DNA from: Hondaea fermentalgiana
Taxonomy: Eukaryota > Sar > Bigyra > Thraustochytrida > Thraustochytriidae
NCBI GenBank assembly: GCA_014084085.1
Contig: NPFB01000018.1
Span: forward strand, 134,888-198,887
Length of the DNA: 64,000 nucleotides
Direction: 5' to 3'
Shown: positions 33,788-44,447 of the stretch, piece by piece
Position numbering within the stretch: the stretch's first letter is position 1
How the letters are laid out: each line of letters starts with the position of its first letter
Notes under the pieces: generated by a model
Databases searched by the model: none
What the model saw: only the letters and a program-made list of their open reading frames with translations
What the model was told of the DNA's origin: nothing
Program-made: the position numbers and the translations under genes

Positions 33788-35848
33788 GCCGGCCAGCCCC
33801 GCCGCCCCCGCGCCCGCGCGCGGCGCTCGAGGCTCTCCGCGCCGCCGGCCGGGTTTGCTGCGATGCGATTCAAACAAAACGGAGTCACACTATAGGCTCT
33901 CCTCCCCCTGCCTCGGTACCGGTATCCCGCGGTCCCAGTATTCGGGACGCAAATTCCCTAGTACCGCGCTTTTTTTTCTTTTCTTTTTTTCTCGCGACGC
34001 CAGCCAGGCCTAGTTGTAGCCTAAACAGGGACCCGACGGGGGGGGGGGGNNNNNNNNNNNNNNNNNNNNNNNNNNNNNNNNNNNNNNNNNNNNNNNNNNN
34101 NNNNNNNNNNNNNNNNNNNNNNNNNNNNNNNNNNNNNNNNNNNNNNNNNGGCTGCCACCGAGGCCTGGCCCTCCGCGCGGCACGACAGCGAGGGTGGCCG
34201 CGCGGGGAGCCTCCCTCCCTCCCTCCCCGCTCGCCCGCTCGCTCGCGCGCTCGCTCGCAGCCGCCTTCGCTCGCAGTCTCTGCGCGCCGCGCGTGCTCTG
34301 GGCAGGCCTGGCCTGGCGTCACGATGCCGTGCCGCCGCCGCGCGCGCCCCGGGCGCAGGTCGCTGCCGAGAATTGCGGCCTGTGTCGGTCAGTAAACCAT
34401 CGAGGCCAGCTCGCGCGTGCGCACGCGTGAGTGGAGTGGCCGCTCCTTTGGAGTTGCCGCGCGAGGGGCTTGAAAATATGGCGGCAGCGGATCGCAGCGG
34501 ATGAAGAAGGAAAGTTAGTAGAGCGAGGCGTGGGCAGGGAGAAGCGGGGTCGACCGCGCAAAGTCTCGCGCTGTCGGGACGTGGACGGGTGGAGCGACGG
34601 CTGCGGATGGGTGGCGGCGGAGCGAGCGGCGACGAGCAGCGGAGGCGGCGGCGCGAGCGGCCGCGTGCACGCGGTCAGCGCCGGAAAGAGACTCATTTAG
34701 AGGAAGCAAGTTGAGGAACAGGAGGGGAAGGAAAGGTGATCTTGTCTTGAAGATCATTTCTTTGGTTTGTTTGTTACTGTTAGTTATGTAGCCATGCGAG
34801 CTCCACTGCAGCTGCTGCGAGGCTGGGCGACGCGATGCGAGTCCACCTGGCCCGGCGAGGCAGGATCGACAGGAAAACGTGACGGGGCAGCAGCCTGACA
34901 AAAGTTCTCTCGCCGCCGCTGCTCTGCTGCTTTTGACGGCATGGTCGGAAGAGCACCTGGCCAAAGGACAGTCAATGGGTGGTCGCTCGCTTGCTCGCAA
35001 ACTTGCGCGGCGGGCAAAGCCGAGTGGCTCAGCCGGCAGGGCTGGTTTTCTTTCTCAAGGTTAGCTTGTGGACATGTCAGTAACAATCGCTGTCGGCAGT
35101 GTGACCCCCGTCACCACAGCTGTGCCGGCCGGAGGAAGACGAAAAAGTAATCAAGGAAGAAAGAATGGGAAGAAAGGGGAGAAGGAGTCTCTCGCGAAGT
35201 ATTTTTCCAACAGAGAGAATGAGGGAGGGAGAGAGAGAGACCTTTATGGAAGAGAAAAGCGCCGTAGGAGTTCCGGCCTGCTGCCCGGCCGCGCGTGCCG
35301 CGCTGCCGCCTCCTCCTCCTTCTTGCGTCGCTAGCCTCTGCTGCTGCAATCAGAAGGCGACACGCGCGAGGACCTGACAGCGACAGCGAGTTGCTCAGGG
35401 CCAGTCACAGTCGGGCCGCTGGCCGGCCGGCCGGCTGACCGACCGACCGACCGACTGCCTGCGGCCGATTGCGACGCGCGGTCCGAGCAGCGCGAGCAGC
35501 AGCAGCTATTTCCGCCGCCAGGCCGGCGCAAGCAACAGCAGCAAGCAAGCAGCAAGCAAGCAGCAAGCCAAAAAAGAAATAGAAAAAAAGGAAAAAGGAA
35601 AAGAAAAGGGCCCTTGGGCCACGAGCGGGTGGAGCCACTCACTCACTGATCAGCCAACCTCGGCACGCGAGGGCGACAAAAAGTAAACATAGAAGAAGGA
35701 CTGGTCACAAGCACCAAGTCAAGACTGGACCAGGCAATCCGCCGGTGCCGGGCAGGACCGGGCAAGCAGCAGCAAAACCAAAACCCGAAACGCAAGACTC
35801 GAGCACAAATCAAGACTCGAAGAAGCAGTAGACACAAGAGAGCGCAGC
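33788..35848. other. divergent intergenic region with assembly gap
   Basis: Region between the VPS13-like gene (-) and the first NhaC-like gene (+). It contains a G-run, a 100-N gap, CTCGC repeats near 34210-34275, a purine-rich tract near 35150-35260, and GCAAGCA/AAAAGG simple sequence near 35535-35610. It must hold both promoters. No further gene is supported. Confidence 0.5.
34050..34149. other. assembly gap, 100 N
   Basis: Exactly 100 N bases following an eleven-base G homopolymer at 34039-34049. The gap size is a placeholder. Confidence 0.99.
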
Positions 35849-38137
35849 ATGAGGGCTGCTACAGCGGCATTAAGCATGGCCGCCGCGGCGATGGCGGCCG
35901 TGGCGCAGGCGGACACGATCATGTACGCGCCGAGCATCGACGAGGTGAGCATGGGCTACGATACGCTCTTCAAGGACGAGGAGTTTGACGTCACCGCGGC
36001 TATCTCGTGGGGCGACCTCGACGCTGCGTACGCGCAGGGCGACTACCTGTACTGGCGTCTCTCTGTTAACGGTGCCGCTTTCAGCTCTGGCAGCGAGCTG
36101 ATCAACGCCTCGCGCGTTCTGCTCTCGGAGATCACCGCGACGGGCGTGACCTCGGAGCTCGGTACGACAACCGCGACCATGGAGGTCTCTTTGGACGCGA
36201 GCTTTGCGGACGAAGACGTGACGTCGAGCGGCGAGGCCTCGGCGCAGGCCATCAACGCCGGCGCCTCGGTGGTGCCCCTCATCATTGTTCTGCTGGTGGC
36301 CATTTTCCTTCGCGACGTGCAGGCCAGTCTCTTTAGCGGCATCTTCATTGGCGCCTGCATGACGGCCGGCGATCTCCGCACGGGCTTTATTGACACCTTC
36401 GCCACGTACCTTGTCAATGCCGTGGCGGATGCCGATCATCAGTTTGTTATCCTGTTCTCGCTCTTCCTCTCGGGCGTTGTCTCGATGATGCAGCGCTCGG
36501 GCGGCACGCGTGGTCTGACTTCGCTCATGATCCGCTACGCCAAGACGAGCCGCACCGTGCAAGTTCTTGCCTTCTGCAGCGGTCTCTTGCTGTTTTTTGA
36601 TGACTACACCAACTCGCTCGTCATCGGTAACACGATGCGCCCGATTCTCGACAACTTTGTCAGCCGCGAGAAGACGGCCTGGATTACGGATGCCACCAGC
36701 GCCCCGATTGCCAGCATTTCGCCCATTTCCAGCTGGGTTGGCTACGAGGTGTCGCTCATCCAGACGGAGATCGACCGCATTGTGGAGACCAACGGCGGCA
36801 CGGCCCCGACGGGCCTCCCCACTAGCGGCTACGCCGTCTTCCTCTCGACCATTGCGTACAGGTATTACCCGATCTACCTCATTGTCTTTCAGCTCAGTCT
36901 GGCGATTATGCAGCGCGACTTTGGCCCCATGCTCATTGCGGAGCGCAAGATTTACATTTCCGGCCGCAAGGACGGTGGCGAGGGTGCCTTCGAAGGCGGC
37001 GGCCACCTGCAGCAGGTCAAGGTGCGCTCGTCGACGCCGGCGCGCGCGTGGAATATGCTTGTCCCCGTGGCCATTCTCGTGATTCTTGTGTTCTACATTC
37101 TGGTGGAGACGGGCCGCAGCTCGACGGGCGCCGACGCTGACTTTCTCGATGTGATCCAGGCCTCCGACTCGTACACGGCGCTCTTGATCGGCACTGTGGG
37201 CACAGCGGTGTGCATCGCTGTCTTTTACGCACTCCAGTTCACCAAGGACGGCGAGATGACCTTGCCGACGGCGCAGTCTTTCAAGGACATGTTGCCCAAT
37301 CTCTCGTGCTTTGGCGACAAGGAGGAACCCAAGCCCAAGATGGACAAGGTTGGCTCGGTCGCCTCTTACAATGATGATGGCGAGGAGGAGGACATTGTCG
37401 ATCCCTCGGCAGGCCCGCGCATGCTCATGTCGCCCATGGACTCGTTCACGACCTTTGTCAACGGTCTTGTGCACCTGTTCCCAGCCATCATTGTGCTGGT
37501 CCTCGCATGGACGGTGGGTAGCATTATGACGACTGTTGGCGCCGACCGTCTGTTCGCACGCGCCATTACGGGTGGCAGCCTGAACGTGGGCTACCTTCCA
37601 ACGCTGACCTTTACGATTTCGTGCATCATGGCCATTGCCCTTGGTTCCTCGTGGAGTGTCATGACGATTGTCTTTCCTCTTGTGACCCAGCCTGCGTGGG
37701 AGGCGAGCAACGGCGACTTGAACATCTTTTATGGCACCATGGGCGCCGTCTTGGCCGGCTCGGTGATGGGCGACCACTGCTCTCCCATTAGTGACACCAC
37801 GGTGCTCTCGTCGATGGCGGCGGCGTGCCGTCTCGACGCACATGTGCGCACGCAGGCTCCCTACGCTCTCCTCGTGGCGCTCATCTCTCTCTTTTGCGGC
37901 TGCATGCCCGTGGGCACGGGTGGCTACTCGACGGGTGTGGGCATGGGCATTGGCTCCATTGTCACCATTGTTCTTGCCTTTTTGCTCACTGCCCCCGTGC
38001 GCTGCGCGTCAGGCCGTCTCGACCCGATGACCGAGCTGTACTTGCTTATTACCAAGGACGAGGGTCTGGCCGAGATCAAGACCGAGACTGCGCGTACTTA
38101 TGCGGAGAAGACCTCGGCCGTCTCGTTGGACATTTGA
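35849..38137 (+). CDS. NhaC-family Na+/H+ antiporter-like membrane protein, copy 1
   Basis: Predicted cation/proton antiporter of the NhaC superfamily (762 aa). A signal peptide spans about residues 1-21, ending AVAQA before DTIMYAP. A soluble domain of about 110 residues follows, presumably luminal or extracellular. The transporter core starts near residue 135 (VVPLIIVLLVAIFL). Family signatures are LFFDDYTNSLVIGNTMRP near residue 249, SSWSVMTIVFPLVTQP near 607 and GDHCSPISDTTVLSS near 640. About ten or more hydrophobic segments can be read, with a charged cytosolic loop near residues 487-528. The family is best known in bacteria, where members exchange Na+ or organic acids for protons. The substrate here is unproven; Na+ export would suit a marine cell. 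A close paralogue starts about 3.8 kb downstream on the same strand. Confidence 0.88.
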   Translation: MRAATAALSMAAAAMAAVAQADTIMYAPSIDEVSMGYDTLFKDEEFDVTAAISWGDLDAAYAQGDYLYWRLSVNGAAFSSGSELINASRVLLSEITATGVTSELGTTTATMEVSLDASFADEDVTSSGEASAQAINAGASVVPLIIVLLVAIFLRDVQASLFSGIFIGACMTAGDLRTGFIDTFATYLVNAVADADHQFVILFSLFLSGVVSMMQRSGGTRGLTSLMIRYAKTSRTVQVLAFCSGLLLFFDDYTNSLVIGNTMRPILDNFVSREKTAWITDATSAPIASISPISSWVGYEVSLIQTEIDRIVETNGGTAPTGLPTSGYAVFLSTIAYRYYPIYLIVFQLSLAIMQRDFGPMLIAERKIYISGRKDGGEGAFEGGGHLQQVKVRSSTPARAWNMLVPVAILVILVFYILVETGRSSTGADADFLDVIQASDSYTALLIGTVGTAVCIAVFYALQFTKDGEMTLPTAQSFKDMLPNLSCFGDKEEPKPKMDKVGSVASYNDDGEEEDIVDPSAGPRMLMSPMDSFTTFVNGLVHLFPAIIVLVLAWTVGSIMTTVGADRLFARAITGGSLNVGYLPTLTFTISCIMAIALGSSWSVMTIVFPLVTQPAWEASNGDLNIFYGTMGAVLAGSVMGDHCSPISDTTVLSSMAAACRLDAHVRTQAPYALLVALISLFCGCMPVGTGGYSTGVGMGIGSIVTIVLAFLLTAPVRCASGRLDPMTELYLLITKDEGLAEIKTETARTYAEKTSAVSLDI

Positions 38138-39383
38138 GTTTGTCTGCTTTCCTTTCATGTTCCCTTTCCCCCTCACCCTTTCGTTCATCCATCCATCTAA
38201 TTCATGTTTACTCTTTTTTGTGATTTGACAAAAGAAAACAAGACGCTTTTGGCGACCGAACCCATCTCGACTTGCTTGCGTCTCGGGCCTTGCAAGGAAG
38301 ACCCCAGCCGCGCTTCTGTGGGTCTCATTCATCTGCCGCGCAGAGAGGATCGACCGGGACCCGCCCCGCTCCGGACGAAGTTTTATTCGAGCTTGGTCAC
38401 TTTGGCGCAAAGCGAGGTGGGTTTGTGTCCCGCAAAGAGAAAGGAGGAGGGCCTCGAGGCAGGCAAGGCTCGCATAGCAAAAGGCATTCCTCATACCAAT
38501 CCCCAAAATAATAGCTGCTTGAACCGCGACAGAAGAAGCAGGAAAATTTTGCATCAATGTAATCCAGTTCAGTTCAGATTAGCTCGGTCGCACTCCAGCG
38601 ACCACTGTCCTATTTGTTTGTCTGTTTCTTCCCGCGATGACGACTCGCCATGCACTCGAGTGCATGGCTGATGACCAGAATGAAAGAACGAAAGGAGAAA
38701 CAATGAATGCCTTTTCTGTGTGACGTGTTCAACACTGCATGTTTGGTGATGATGCTAGCGGCTTTCAATCATGGCCCCGGCTTTCCATGGTAGCTACACA
38801 AAAGCGAAGAGGATCAGTGCTGGCCAACAACGTAGGGTGGCTCCCTGCCGCGCCTTATGAGTTGGAAGAGCGATTTTTTTATTATTTTTGGTCGCCATCG
38901 ATCGATAATTGGCAGTTCGGTGGCAACTCGCGCGTCTGAAGTCACGGTGGACATGGTTCATGGTGGCGAGGCGATGCGATTTTTGTGCAGGCAGCGGCAG
39001 CTATCAGCATCCAGCCAATGCAGAGGCCTGCCCAAAAAGTTGCCTCGTAGTTGCTATTTGATCTGCCATGATGACAGGAAGCGTCCCGACTCTTGAGGAA
39101 GCGGCACCACTACACGCTCCCGGCCAACCACGCTAAATAACCCGCAGCCGAGGCCTGTCTGTCGGCCAATTGTCTCGCCTACGTCTGCTAATCGCACCAC
39201 GCCAACGCGAGACGGCGACTACTGAAAACCTCGAAGATGGCTGGCTGTCCTGCCCCGGCTACGGTCGCCGCCGCGTCTCCACTGCTCCCATCGCGTCTCT
39301 GTCTGCGCCTGGCCTCCCTCTCTCTCTCTCCCGGGCGTGCGCAGGTGCAGCTGCAGGTGATGCAGGTCCTGTCGTGGCAGCGT

Positions 39384-39436
39384 GTGGTCATAGCAGCTGC
39401 AGCTGCAGCTGCTGCAGCTGCAGCAGCCGCAGCCAT
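39384..39436 (+). repeat. (GCAGCT)n microsatellite
   Basis: Repeated CAGCTG/GCAGCT units with a few CAGC variants. Each unit is self-complementary, so the strand could fold. Confidence 0.8.
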
Positions 39437-39492
39437 GTTTCCACTGCAGTTGGGACTCGGGGGACGAAAACACACTGACCCCTCACGCTTAA

Positions 39493-39496
<4 letters not shown>

Positions 39497-39523
<27 letters not shown>
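39497..39523 (+). repeat. (AG)13 microsatellite
   Basis: Uninterrupted AG run in gene-free DNA. Confidence 0.95.
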
Positions 39524-39527
<4 letters not shown>

Positions 39528-40101
39528 CAAGAGGAGGAGGCAGAGATGGGAAAAGTGGGTCAGTCCCATGCCGTTTTGCCCGCGCCGCTGCCGCCAACAA
39601 GGAAAGACGGCATCCACTGCCACGAGTTTCGTTTGCAGCAGCAGCGGCCTTGGGTGCGCTGCTCGCTTCCTAGCTCTCTCTCGCGTTCCGAAGTTTACCG
39701 AGGCAAGACGAGGCAAGACGAGGCGAGGAAGCTGCGCGTTTCAAGCATCTTGTTCCGCCGCCAGGAGCCGCCGCGCTGTGCCGACCTTCCTTCCCCTCTC
39801 CTGGTGCAGCGATCGCGCGGTGCGGAGGGAAGCAGCGCCAGCGAGGCCGCAAGAGGAAACGAGAGAGAGAGAGCGAGAGAGAGGCGCAGCGCCAACTGAC
39901 AAGTAAAAGGATGAGAGCGAGAGAGCCACCGCGGCCACTGCCACTGGGTGGTGGTGGTGTGGCCAGCGGGCTTCCGGAAGCCTGGTCCCGCCTTGAGTCC
40001 CCTGGCCCGCTGTTCGGACCCGCCTCGTCAGCCCGGCCTAGTCAGCTCGCGTCCTCGGCACGCAGGCGCACGCACGCAGCCAAGGCAGGCAAGGCCGGCC
40101 A

Positions 40102-40215
40102 GGTCGAGCCAAGCCAAAGGTCGAGCCAAGCCAAAGGTCGAGCCAAGCCAAAGGTCGAGCCAAGCCAAGCCAGGCCAAGCCAAGCCAAGCCAAGCCAAGC
40201 CAGACAGGCCAAGCC
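40102..40215 (+). repeat. 17-bp then 5-bp nested tandem repeat (GGTCGAGCCAAGCCAAA / GCCAA)
   Basis: Three exact 17-bp units (GGTCGAGCCAAGCCAAA) lead into a run of GCCAA pentamers. The pentamer is part of the longer unit, which suggests that the array grew from within. Confidence 0.85.
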
Positions 40216-41090
40216 GTCGCAGGCCGCGTTGCGAGAGCGAGCAAGAGAAGACGATCTCGTGCGGAGGACATGTGGAGAGAGCATGGGACTGATGCGAGTG
40301 ACAGAGAGCATGCCATGACATGACCGAAGGCGCGACTGGCAGCTGCGCTGCGCTGCCACGCGCCGCGCCGAAGCAGGGCGGAGAGGAACTGGAGGGCTGC
40401 GAGGAGGCGCCACGGGTGGCTCGCGCGGGCCCGTTCGGAGCGACCGGCCGCTCGCGTCCGGCCTGCGGGCGTCGCCTGCCGCGCGTTCGCGCCTCTCCGT
40501 CTCACGGTCAATTTGCGGAGGGCTTGCTTGGTTGCTTGCTTCCTGACCCGCGCGGCACGGAGACGAACGGTCGAAGGGACGCGGTGGCTGTAATGGCAGC
40601 CGCGGCAGCGGCAGGCAGGCAGGCAGAGACTCGGCGGGACGGGTTTTTGAAATTCGTTCATAATCTGGCCGTCGCGGCGGAGCGGCGAGTTCCCTTCCGA
40701 GCCATGGCGGGGCGCGCCCTCCCCGGCGCGAGCCAGTCAGGCAGATGCCAGCCACAGCCACCAGCCAGTGGCCGCTTCGCCGTATCGCTCGCACGCGTTC
40801 AGAGTCTTGGGGCCACTGAGCAAGGCCACCGCCGCGAGGCGAGTTCGTTCGTCTTCCTTTCTCTCGGTCGGGAAAGGAGGCGAGGCGCGGAAGCGACCGA
40901 CCCGCTACCGTGCGGGTGGCCGCTGCGACTGGTCATGGCCGCCCGCCCGGCCGCGCGCCTGCCCGCCGCGTGCCTCCGCTGACCGACGCGGCCCTGGCGT
41001 CGCGGCGCGGCCGCCGAGGCGAGGCAATCGATCTTGCAGTGGCCGCTGAGGAGCAGGAGCGCGAAGAGCTGGATGGCAGAATTCCAATAC

Positions 41091-41137
41091 CAATTCAAAT
41101 TCAAATTCAAATTCGAATCCAAAACCAAAACCAAAAC
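41091..41137 (+). repeat. adjacent (AATTCA)n and (CCAAAA)n repeats
   Basis: About four AATTCA hexamers pass directly into three CCAAAA hexamers in AT-rich sequence inside otherwise GC-rich DNA. Confidence 0.85.
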
Positions 41138-41927
41138 CTGCAACGCCGCGGCTCGAACCCCGCGCGCCCGCTTGCTCGCTCTGTCGCGCGCTGTTGCTCG
41201 CACCGCTTGCGCGCACGCTCGCACGCTCGCACGCCCGGACGCACGCACGCGCAGGGCAACGCCGGAGCCCACTTTTGAGGCGGAGCGCCGCGTCCAGGCC
41301 TCGCAACAGGTCGGGCCCAGCTGCCAAGCCACCACTGCCGGGCGAGCGGAACCCACTGCGGCAGCCAGCGCCAGCCTAGCGCGAGGGACAGACACGGAGC
41401 GGAGCGGAGCAAAGGCATCGCGGAGCAACGGAGAGCGTCACGGCGCCATTGCTTTGATCTTGCATTTATTATAGCTGTAGGTTGGCCGAGCCGACGCACG
41501 CAGTGCAACAGCCAGCTGCAGACGCGGACGAACGAGCGCGCCACGCGAACAGCCAGCCAGGGCTAACTTTTATTCGACAGACGAGGAGACAGACCAAACA
41601 GGACAGACGAGCATTGATTCATCCATCCATCCATCCATCTGTTCGTCGGCCGGCGCCAAGCAAAAGCAAAAGCAAAAGCAAAAGCAGGAGCAAAGCAAAG
41701 CAAGTTGCGACGCTGACGCACGCTCCCTCGCATCGCACCGCACGCACGCACGCACGCACGCTCTCTGGCTACTTTTTCCGCACTGCCGCAGAGACAGAGT
41801 GGGAGAGAGTGAGAGAGAGAACGCAGAGAGGAAGACAGGGGAAACAGGAAGGAAGAAAGGAAGAAAGGAAGGAGCGACGCGCAGCAGACAAGCCCGGCCA
41901 GCGACCACCGAGACCAGCAGAACTGGA

Positions 41928-44447
41928 ATGCGAACAGCTGCGGCGAGGAAGACTGCGAGCAACAGCAGCAAGAAGATGATGATGGTGTCGGCGATGCTGG
42001 CCACCGCGGCCATGACGCTGATGCTGGCCACCGCCGCGCGGGCCGAGCCTATCCTGTACGCGCCCAGCGCCTCGGTGGAAATCGAGTACACGACGCTCTT
42101 CAGAGACGAGGCCTTTGCCGTCACGGCCGCGCTCGAATGGAGCGAACTCGACGCAGAGTATGCCCAGGGCGACGCGCTCTACTGGCGCCTCTTTGTGGAC
42201 GGACAAGAGTACAGTACGGGCTCCGAGGCACTCAACGAATCGCGGATCCTCCCCGACAGTATCGACATGGGTGACGTCACTGTGGATCACACGGGACTCG
42301 TTACCGTGAGCGCCGACCTCTCGCTGGACAGCACCTTTGCCGACGCAGACGTGACCACCAGCGGCGACGCCTCGGCCCAGGCCATTAACGCCGGCGCGTC
42401 GATCGTCCCGCTCATCGTTGTGCTCTTTGTCGCCGTCACTCTGCAAAAGGTGGAGATCGCCCTCGTCCTGGGCATCTTTGTGGGCGCCTGCATGGTGGCC
42501 GGAGAGTTGCGCCAAGGCTTTATCGACACCTTTCAAACCTACCTGCTCGAGGCCGTCGCAGACAGCAGCCACCAGTTTGTCATTCTCTTTTCGCTCTTCC
42601 TCTCGGGCCTTGTGGCCATGATGCAGCGCACTGGCGGCATGGACGGTCTCTCCGCCACCATTGTCAAGTTCGCACGCAATGCGCGCTGGGCGCAGGTCAT
42701 CGCCATGGCCAGTGGCATCCTCATTTTCTTTGACGACTACACCAACACGCTCGTGATCGGCAACACAATGCGCCCTATTCTCGACAACTTTGTCAGCCGC
42801 GAGAAGACGGCATGGATTACTGACGCCACCAGCGCCCCGATTGCCAGCATCTCGCCCATCTCCAGCTGGGTCGGCTTTGAGGTCTCGCTGATCCAGACGG
42901 AGCTGGACCGTATCACAGAGAGCAACGGCGGTACGAGCCCCGAAGGCCTCCCCTCCAGTGCCTATGCCATCTTTCTCGAGACCATTGCATACCGGTACTA
43001 TCCGATCTACCTCATTGTCTTTCAGCTCAGTCTGGCGCTCATGCAGCGCGACTTTGGCCCCATGCTCGTCGCGGAGCGCAAAGTCTTCATTTCGGGTCGC
43101 ACCGATGGCGGCGAAGGCGCCTTTGACGGCGCCGCCGGCCTCACAAATGATATCCAGCCGAAGAAGGGTGTCCCCCGCTACGCATACAACATGCTCTTGC
43201 CCATTGCTGTTCTGGTCCTCCTCGTGTTTTGGGTATTGGTCACCACGGGCCGCAGCGCCTCGGATGCGGACGCTGATTTCCTCACTGTGATTCAGAACTC
43301 GGACTCGTATTCGGCGCTCCTCATTGGTACGGTGGGAGCCGCAGTGTGTGCCATGGTCTTGTACATGTTGCAGTTCGTCAAGAATGGCCACCTGGCAATC
43401 CCGACGCCCCGTGGCCTGTGGGAGCTCGTGCGCCCGTGCAAGTCTAAAAAGGAGACGACGACCTCCTCCTCCTCGTCTTCGTCCAAGGGCCCCGAGGCGA
43501 CCGAACAGGCTGTCGACGACAAGGTCGCTGCCGGCAAGACCCTCTCGGAGGAGGACACTCGCGGCGCTGCCAGCAGCAACGGTGCCGAATCGGCTGACGG
43601 TGACGCAACGATGAATGACGACATTGCACGCCCGCTCCTGTCGCCGGTGGAGAGCTTTGAGTACTTTTTGATGGGACTTACCACGCTCTTTCCGGCCGTA
43701 ATTGTCCTCGTCCTCGCGTGGACCATGGGATCAATCATGACGACCGTCGGGTGCGATCGTCTGTTTTCGCGGGCCATCACCAGCGGCCTCAACGTGGATT
43801 ACCTTCCCACTATTACCTTTATTATCTCGGCATTTATGGCTATTGCCACGGGCTCGAGCTGGTCCGTCATGACCATTGTCTTTCCGCTCGTGACGCAGCC
43901 TGCTTGGATTGCCAGCGACGGCGACCTCAACATCTTTTACGGCACAATTGCTGCTGTTCTGGCCGGTTCGGTGCTTGGTGATCACTGCTCGCCCATTAGC
44001 GACACGACCGTGCTCAGCTGTTTGGCCAGCCGTTGCGACCTCCAGCGCCATGTGCGTACCCAGGCCCCGTACGCGCTCACTGTGGGCGTCGTTAGCATCA
44101 TTGTCGGCACTATCCCCGTGGGTGTGGGTTCGTACTCGACGGGTGCTGCGATGGGTGTCGGAATTGTCGTCACCATTGTCCTGTGCTTTATTATGAGCGC
44201 CCCCACGCGTGGCGCGAGCGGTCGTCTTGATCCTTTTCTCGAACTTTACCTGCTCATCACAAAGGATGCCAAACTTCGCGAGCTCAAGGAAGCGACTCGT
44301 CGCGCCGCCTCGGAGGACCAGTCCACTTCGGCCGGGTCTGACGCACATCTCTACGAGGGCAACGACGAGGTCGAAGACGCTGACGCTGACGCATCTGCGA
44401 GCAGTAACAGCAACAATGACGGCAACAAGGCCATTGCTTCTGTGTAA
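41928..44447 (+). CDS. NhaC-family Na+/H+ antiporter-like membrane protein, copy 2
   Basis: Paralogue of the preceding transporter (839 aa) with the same plan: a basic n-region, a hydrophobic signal sequence ending TAARA before EPILYAP, a soluble domain of about 110 residues, and an NhaC core. It repeats the signatures FFDDYTNTLVIGNTMRPILD near residue 266 and GDHCSPISDTTVLSC near 683. The central cytosolic loop (about residues 505-570) is longer than in copy 1 and is Ser- and acid-rich, and the C-terminal tail ends in an Asp/Ala/Asn/Ser low-complexity stretch. These two regions are the main differences and may set regulation or location. ATG codons at 41928 and 41976 both leave the signal sequence intact; I chose the first. 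Longer frames upstream would need a GTG start. Ion specificity is not visible. Confidence 0.88.
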   Translation: MRTAAARKTASNSSKKMMMVSAMLATAAMTLMLATAARAEPILYAPSASVEIEYTTLFRDEAFAVTAALEWSELDAEYAQGDALYWRLFVDGQEYSTGSEALNESRILPDSIDMGDVTVDHTGLVTVSADLSLDSTFADADVTTSGDASAQAINAGASIVPLIVVLFVAVTLQKVEIALVLGIFVGACMVAGELRQGFIDTFQTYLLEAVADSSHQFVILFSLFLSGLVAMMQRTGGMDGLSATIVKFARNARWAQVIAMASGILIFFDDYTNTLVIGNTMRPILDNFVSREKTAWITDATSAPIASISPISSWVGFEVSLIQTELDRITESNGGTSPEGLPSSAYAIFLETIAYRYYPIYLIVFQLSLALMQRDFGPMLVAERKVFISGRTDGGEGAFDGAAGLTNDIQPKKGVPRYAYNMLLPIAVLVLLVFWVLVTTGRSASDADADFLTVIQNSDSYSALLIGTVGAAVCAMVLYMLQFVKNGHLAIPTPRGLWELVRPCKSKKETTTSSSSSSSKGPEATEQAVDDKVAAGKTLSEEDTRGAASSNGAESADGDATMNDDIARPLLSPVESFEYFLMGLTTLFPAVIVLVLAWTMGSIMTTVGCDRLFSRAITSGLNVDYLPTITFIISAFMAIATGSSWSVMTIVFPLVTQPAWIASDGDLNIFYGTIAAVLAGSVLGDHCSPISDTTVLSCLASRCDLQRHVRTQAPYALTVGVVSIIVGTIPVGVGSYSTGAAMGVGIVVTIVLCFIMSAPTRGASGRLDPFLELYLLITKDAKLRELKEATRRAASEDQSTSAGSDAHLYEGNDEVEDADADASASSNSNNDGNKAIASV

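Larger units (their letters stand above)
38138..41927. other. intergenic region between the NhaC-like genes, repeat-rich
   Basis: No gene is supported in 3.8 kb. The first kilobase is ordinary sequence and should include the 3' UTR of copy 1. From about 39.3 kb it becomes simple-sequence DNA: GCAGCT, AG, GCCAA, AATTCA, CCAAAA, AGCAAA and CATC repeats. The last few hundred bases should be the promoter and leader of copy 2. Confidence 0.5.

Noticed and set aside
35870..37843. Long minus-strand open frame (about 650 codons) opposite NhaC copy 1
   Set aside because: It lies entirely antisense to a clear transporter gene. Its translation is Arg/His/Glu low complexity, which follows from strong G/C bias at third positions of the real gene.
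41145..41240. Possible tRNA gene on the minus strand because of a GGTTCGAG-like B-box
   Set aside because: The would-be T stem does not pair and no matching A-box, anticodon arm or acceptor stem could be drawn.
41769..43391. Long minus-strand open frame (about 540 codons) opposite NhaC copy 2
   Set aside because: Same effect as at copy 1. The similarity of the two antisense products only reflects the paralogy of the sense genes.
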